A stretch of DNA of 64,000 nt from Chrysomallon squamiferum (Eukaryota; Mollusca; Gastropoda; Neomphalida; Peltospiridae), in assembly GCA_012295275.1 (NCBI GenBank), contig CM022665.1, positions 15,563,476 to 15,627,475 of the forward strand, in the 5' to 3' direction. Made by a program: the position numbers and the translations under genes. Every line of letters starts with the position of its first letter. Positions within the stretch are counted from its first letter, which is position 1. Below the pieces are notes generated by a model, which was not told the DNA's origin, did no database searches, and saw nothing but the letters and a program-made list of their open reading frames with translations. Shown piece after piece: positions 59,001-64,000 of the stretch.

Positions 59001-60726
59001 TTTTAATTGAAAGTTATAACTGTTATTACTTTTCTAATATTATTTAAAAATTCAATAAAATCTAAAATAACTAATTCTTTCAGAGTTTACCTGGATTAGA
59101 ACAGTATGCTGTTAAGAAATACGCAGAATCTTTAGAAGCAATTCCAAGAGCATTGGCAGAAAACACTGGAGTCAAGGTAAGTCTATATGAATATTTTAGT
59201 CTGTTATAAAAATCAGATATTGTAAATGGTATGTAACTAATCTTCATTATGATTCACTATTTGGAAGTTACACAGTAGTTAATGACAACAGAAATGTAAA
59301 TGAAGAATTGACATTTATTTACCAATGATAATACAAAAAAATATTCTTACTCTGATAGAATAGTAAATTATGTTTAACCATTGAAATGTTAATTTCTGAA
59401 AATGAATTGAATAGTTAGATTATTTTTATTTTGTTACTGTAGAGATATATTTTGTTATAAAATGAATAGCAAAAACTGTCTGGAATTGTGTTATTAAAAT
59501 GGATAAATTTGTTTTCCAGGCTACTGAAGTTTTGGCCAAGTTGTATGCTGCACATCAAAAAGGAGAGAAGACATTTGGTGTTGACATTGAGGTATTTTAT
59601 TGCTTTTCACATTATAATATGATGTAAGTTTCAAAGACAGAATCTCTAATAGGAGTTAAGTACAGGATGAGAGACAGGACATAATTCCAGCATAAAGCAT
59701 TTTCAGAAAGACAATACAAGGAAACTTACCATAATGTTCTAAGCTTACTTACAATTTTGTGTTAACTGAGGTCAGATAGTGCAAATATTAAAAAAAATAA
59801 AAATGTTTATGTTCTACAATTTGAAGATATTCGTGTTTACTTTAATGTCTGATAGCTGAAAACAAAATCACAAATACTTTAATCCAAAAAATATATATAT
59901 ATATATTATTAAATTTTTTATTACGTCTCTTGCCAATAAAATAAAAAATAGTAATATTAATGAAAACAACCTGAAATTTAATTATCTTCAAACATGTTTT
60001 ACTAAACCATGGAACTAACACAAATAAAATGGGGGGCAGATGATAAATACGTTAAACAATTTTTATTTTGGTTGTGTTGAAGCCAGTAATTCCAAGCCTA
60101 GTAATTAAACAAGTATGGAAAATAATAATAAAAACAGATGTCAGATATTGTTTCGCCTGATCAAATACCAGATTTGATAAGTCCATTTTGGATTTTCCAA
60201 TTTCAGGGAGATACTGCTTCAGTAACTGACTGCAAGAAAAAAGAAATCTTTGACGTGTTCATCTCAAAACACTGGGGAATGAAATTTTCTACAGCTGCAG
60301 CATGTACTGTACTCAAAGTGGATCAGGTGATTTATTCTTTTTAGTGAATATTAATCTTTTTTTTTTCTCTCTCTTTATTTTTTGTTTATTAAATGTATTT
60401 TGTGGGGTTGCAAGTCACTGAAATTAATAATTCATTAAAAATAGATTTGGAATAGTTAAACTTTCATTTACTAATAAAATTTAAAAAATAATGTAGATTT
60501 CTTTAGAAGTTTTAATGTTATAAAATGTTTGATATTCAGTCTTAAATGATGACAAAAATAAATAATGTGCTGAGTTATGGTAATAAAAACCAATACATAT
60601 CTATTGCTTCACCTTCCCCAAAAATTTATTTTAAATCCAATTTATTTATTATTATTTCAGATCATAATGGCCAAGCCTGCAGGTGGACCAAAAGCTAAGG
60701 AGAACAAAGACTGGGATGAAGATTAA
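48658..60726 (+). CDS. CCT8: T-complex protein 1 subunit theta, chaperonin CCT8 (16 exons, 544 aa)
   Basis: The exons are 48658-48717, 50000-50090, 50513-50724, 52338-52407, 52963-53091, 53596-53657, 55660-55797, 56482-56553, 56896-57069, 57401-57488, 57899-58014, 58474-58545, 59084-59176, 59520-59591, 60207-60326 and 60661-60726; phases match (1,635 nt). CCT8 is one of eight subunits of the cytosolic ATP-driven folding ring TRiC/CCT, which folds actin, tubulin and other proteins. Nucleotide-site motifs are intact: TAYGPHG near 44-51, NDAAT at 67-71, GDGTN at 98-102 (the theta-type variant) and GGGATE near 411-416. The N terminus HVPMAPGFAQMLKEGA and the tail IIMAKPAGGPK mark theta specifically. 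The length matches human (548 aa). Intron 2 has a GC donor. Intron 3 holds an L2-type LINE fragment, intron 6 a Tigger-like element, and intron 1 a decayed piece of MACO1 exon 2. Confidence 0.98.
49892..49965 (-). pseudogene. decayed duplicate of part of MACO1 exon 2
   Basis: These 74 bp match 38817-38890 without gaps at 66 of 74 positions. The match covers the 3' part of MACO1 exon 2 and the first five intron bases (GTATG), so it is a DNA-level copy, not a retrocopy. Its reading frame contains a stop (TAG) where MACO1 has a Lys codon. It lies in CCT8 intron 1, antisense to CCT8, ending 34 bp before exon 2. Confidence 0.88.
50091..50096 (+). other. GC-AG splice donor, CCT8 exon 2
   Basis: The exon ends CATG and the intron begins GCAAGT. 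Joining to 50513 restores GPHGQNKMVINHLEKLF, which is conserved in CCT8. A GT a few bases downstream would break the frame. Confidence 0.88.
51322..52120 (-). mobile_element. 5'-truncated, decayed L2/CR1-type LINE fragment
   Basis: Read on the minus strand, broken frames spell the end of a non-LTR reverse transcriptase ORF: KTELLLI, then LDSNVTMEQQVNVICQSSY, then YLTGVATKTLVNEL, LDYCNGLLHDLPNALLNKY (51844-51905) and YAALSLWNLL (about 51640-51690). These are typical of the L2/CR1 group. The 3' end has CTGTAAAGCACCCTTGA, like the conserved 3' tail of L2-type LINEs, followed by an AT-rich end. Stops and frameshifts show it is dead. It sits antisense in CCT8 intron 3. Confidence 0.85.
54341..54997. 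mobile_element. Tigger/pogo-like non-autonomous DNA transposon, about 657 bp
   Basis: The left end CAGTAACATCTCGCTTAACG is flanked by TA. The right end, with TTGGAACCAATTA and ending ATTATTG before TA, is its imperfect inverted repeat. This end sequence and the TA target duplication are characteristic of Tigger-like elements. No transposase frame is present. It lies in CCT8 intron 6. Confidence 0.7.
55085..55165. repeat. AAT/AAC-rich microsatellite
   Basis: An imperfect AAT array with AAC and AAG units, in CCT8 intron 6. It gives the poly-Asn open frame, which is not a gene. Confidence 0.93.
56055..56082. repeat. T homopolymer, about 28 bp
   Basis: An uninterrupted T run in CCT8 intron 7. 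Confidence 0.95.
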
Positions 60727-61040
60727 TGACAAATTATGCTGATACTGTAATATTTGTTATTCCATAGTTTGAACAATGTTACCTTTCCTCTATCCCAAAC
60801 ACAGATCTCTTTGAAAATAACATTTTATTTTAGGCCTGACAGAGATGGAATTTGCCGTAGACTTTTCTATGAAAACAAAACGGTGAAGAAAATTTACAAA
60901 ACAAATAATAATAATTTAGCTCTAAGATTTTCACACACAAAAACTTCATCATTTATTTACCATTTGCTTACATTTCATTGAAAAACTCTTTTGTTTTGTA
61001 ATAATTTTCTGATAATGAATAAATATATTGAAAAAAATTA
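60727..61040 (+). other. CCT8 3' UTR (probable)
   Basis: About 310 nt from the stop to just past the canonical AATAAA at 61018-61023. An acceptor-like TTTTAG near 60833 is probably not used. Confidence 0.55.
61018..61023 (+). terminator. CCT8 polyadenylation signal AATAAA
   Basis: The first canonical plus-strand hexamer after the CCT8 stop codon, 292 nt downstream, with a G/T-rich stretch following. A second candidate lies near 61650. Confidence 0.55.
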
Positions 61041-61087
61041 AAATAATCATCTTGGTTTTGTTTTCCAATTTCTTAATACTGTAAAAA

Positions 61088-61121
<34 letters not shown>

Positions 61122-64000
61122 TATACATACAGTATCTTGTGATTATGTGAGAATGTACCTGGAAATTATTCACAGGAATCTATGATATTGGAAGCAGATG
61201 ATAACTTAGTTGTTAAACACTGAAGTATGAAGAGGTCTAGGGACTGATTTAGTGTGAGCATATATATTTCATTTACCCCCCACAACTTATTCAAATGTAT
61301 TCCTGTTTTCATAACAAATAATGCTTTATATATTTTTAAATTCAGAGATTAATTTATTATAAAATGGATTTTATATAAAAATAGTTTTGTGTATGTACAA
61401 ATGAAACCTAATTTTGTAGTATATCTTAATTACAATTTTAAATGGATTACTTTGAGAATGTTTATCAATAAACAACCTCCATTTTATTTCTGAACTGATA
61501 CAAACACCCGTTTATGTTTTGGTGTCTGTTACAGGGATATTCCGCTTTAATGGAATAGTTTATCAAAATGGTTACATATCCAAGTAAACGGGGAGTAAAT
61601 GGGTAGGTATTGATGAACTGCTGTAAAATTTCCAAGTTGTGGCATACCCAATAAAATTATGCTGATATAAGTTACTCTTTCATGTCTGTCGTCTTTTTAT
61701 TTTATTTTATTTTTTTTTTAAATAATAATATAATAATAGTAGTAGTAATAGTAATAATTAATCATTTCTGCAAGAAAATAGATTTTAAAGTTTTTTGTGC
61801 ATATTTTAATTATTTTTTCGTTAAGATTTTCCATTCTAAGCCAAACATTTACTCAGCAAAATCAAATTTATAGATCTGTATATTTTTTTTTCTCTTCAAA
61901 GAAAAGGAAGAAAAAGATGTTTATAAAATTATGAAACTTTAATGGAGAGCAAGAAAGTCGGAACACTGACCAAAGGAATCGGTTGTATTTAACTTGAAAA
62001 TGTAGCGCTGCAGAAAGAAAAGGATCTCGTCTCTTCTATACACATTGATCTGCTTGCTGCTTATTCTAAACAGTGGAGGAAAGCGAAACAGCCCCAGATG
62101 AACCATGATCGTGCTGCCATTATGCAGCTCTTTTCATTAGGTCACAACAGTGTATGCACTTTTTTCCATTATAGCCATTTTGATAAGCCAGCTGTGTACT
62201 TTTGTAAAAGGAAAAGTCTATTTTGTGCATATTGAAACCATTAAATTACATGATTAAAGCATCTACTGAAGTCCTGTGATCTAGTATAATTATTATGACA
62301 CCCATTCTGGACTTTATTTGACACGTGCATGATGTCATTTCTTGGTGAGCTAAATGTACGTGGTATGTCAAATGTTTATAACAAATAACATGGCATTCCA
62401 CTATGTTTTATAGGCCTACCTGCATGGTTTTATGTACATGCATGTCCGTTTATGGTAAATGACTACGCTGATTATATAAGACATCTCAAAAGAGAAGACT
62501 GGTTGTTCATATATAAAAAAAACTGACATCTGATTTTGCTAATAGAAAGAAGCCAGCTGCAGAAGTCCAGTTGTTTGGTGGCAAGAGTCCAAGCAGAATG
62601 GGAGGGAAGGAAAAAGGGTAAAGTTGGCAAGGAAAGAGGAGTCTGTATTGTTCGGGGCTAAACTCGGAATCCCAAAGTTGGAGAACAGTGGATCATGTAC
62701 AACACGTGTAATACGTAGGCGCATGAAATATGTGCTTGGACAACTCGGGGAGATGACAAATACATATATGCGAATTCTGTAAATTGGATTAGAAAAAAAA
62801 GCAAATGAAAATAACACTAGTCGAGGCCATGAACCATCTTCATATGTATATTATCTTAAATATCAGTTTTCTTAGTAATGTAAGTTTGGGGATAAGCTAC
62901 AGATGTCTACGGAAAGTAGCGCCACTGGCAAGCACTGAAATGTCGCCCCTATCCAAACATCTTTGAGATAACTTTACCGTAAAATCAGCTGAAAAATACC
63001 TGCCATACGTGTCATACCTTAGGTGTGCCACAGCTTCTATTATAAATTTATACCAATACATTTCATTTAATCATTTAATTAACATTTATAGTGCTTTAGA
63101 GACATTGAGATATATATATTTATTTCAGTTGCTCAGAGACATACTATTAAATTATTATTGTATGAAAAAAATGGTAATCCGAAAAGGGTATGGAAATGAT
63201 GATTTACGAAAAAAAAACACAAAAAAAAAAAGGTGGTATGTCTGTATTTGGTCAGGTAAGTTAAAGTGAAGAAATTAGTAGTCATTATACCCGCACATAC
63301 TGGCTTTATATAATCCCTTGATTTCAATAAACGTTTGTTTATTCAGTTTAACTGAACTTTCGTTTATGCCAACTCTGTCGAGATTAAATCATTCTCCAGG
63401 AAGCTTTAAGCTCTTATTTAACTTAGTCCAGCTGACGTTTGCTGATTCCAAAGCCCTGGCTTGAAATTGAACTAAAACCCTATTGAAGGGATCACGGCCA
63501 AACAAATATGAAACTAAAGTATTTCAGTTTTGTTCTAGCAGCTACAGTCCAACAATTATAAATGTCGCAACAAAAATAACACATGCTATAATATCACCTT
63601 CTCAGAGGAAATCACTGGGAAATGGAAAACAAGGCAATTGATAACTTTTAAAATAATATTAGAGTTTCCATTTGAATTAATTCCGTTTTAGTGTAGGCCT
63701 ATCTGTTTAAAATAAAATAAATAAATGATAATAAAGAAAGAAAAAAAGATTTGTCGGCCTTATGTGTCATGTAATTATGTTTATGATATGAAAGCAATAG
63801 CGAAAAAAAAAGTAATAATAATAATAATAATAACAGCTTTAACATATTTTTTTATTTTTAATATTATTTTCTCATAAATATGTTCTCTTGATTTTTGTCT
63901 TCTTATCTTTAAAATATATATCGTAACAACAATAAAATACAATACAATTAGATAAAACAACAACCGTATCCAGTAATGCTGACTGTTAAATGTGACAGTG
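61041..64000. other. gene-free flank beyond CCT8
   Basis: No conserved gene is recognised. A poly-A plus TA microsatellite lies at 61082-61126. A stop-to-stop plus-strand frame at 61993-62235, without an ATG start, looks protein-like but has no known family. The stretch 62530-62960 is less AT-rich and has several CpGs, which might mark a promoter of a gene beyond the window. The rest is low-complexity AT-rich DNA with an AAT array near 63812. Confidence 0.45.
61082..61126. repeat. poly-A followed by (TA)n
   Basis: About 24 A residues pass directly into a TA run, just past the CCT8 3' end. Confidence 0.93.

Noticed and set aside
60754-60981. 75-aa open frame after CCT8
   Set aside because: It lies in the CCT8 3' UTR before the polyadenylation signal and has no recognisable similarity.

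Overview
The window is AT-rich (by eye roughly three quarters A/T) nuclear DNA of an invertebrate animal. Five intron-rich protein genes could be rebuilt exon by exon. All splice sites are GT-AG apart from two GC-AG introns, every exon phase matches, and the products align along their length with vertebrate proteins. Dinucleotide and AAT microsatellites, CpG depletion outside gene starts, and decayed mariner, Tigger and L2 elements fit a mid-sized invertebrate genome. A slowly evolving lineage such as a lophotrochozoan is plausible, but the sequence alone does not settle the phylum.

Layout: 1-6036 is non-coding with repeats. 6037-15020 (minus) is a 14-exon homologue of C11orf65/MFI (494 aa) with a long N-terminal extension carrying an extra IQ motif. 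15021-19583 holds its CpG-rich promoter and then gene-free sequence. 19584-21338 (minus) is the 3-exon nicotinic receptor chaperone NACHO (TMEM35A, 163 aa). Head-to-head with it, 875 bp away, 22214-27062 (plus) is the 4-exon LanC-like gene LANCL3 (414 aa). 27063-32344 is the gap between convergent genes. 32345-47606 (minus) is the 12-exon macoilin gene MACO1 (625 aa), with an 8.6-kb first intron. Head-to-head with it, 1,051 bp away, 48658-60726 (plus) is the 16-exon chaperonin subunit gene CCT8 (544 aa). 60727-64000 is 3' flank with no recognised gene.

The genes do not form one pathway. NACHO and macoilin are both ER membrane proteins important in neurons, and CCT8 belongs to the cytosolic folding machine TRiC. 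LANCL3 and MFI are less well understood. The two divergent pairs probably share promoters, marked by local CpG-rich sequence.

The items most worth checking are: a compact 79-nt structured element in MACO1 intron 1 with a hammerhead-like core but an atypical cleavage triplet; an apparent duplication of the IQ exon in the MFI homologue; a second, decayed copy of part of MACO1 exon 2 (splice donor included) lying 34 bp before CCT8 exon 2; two GC-AG introns; and several transposon remnants (L2-type LINE, Tigger-like, mariner MITE, a two-copy dispersed repeat).
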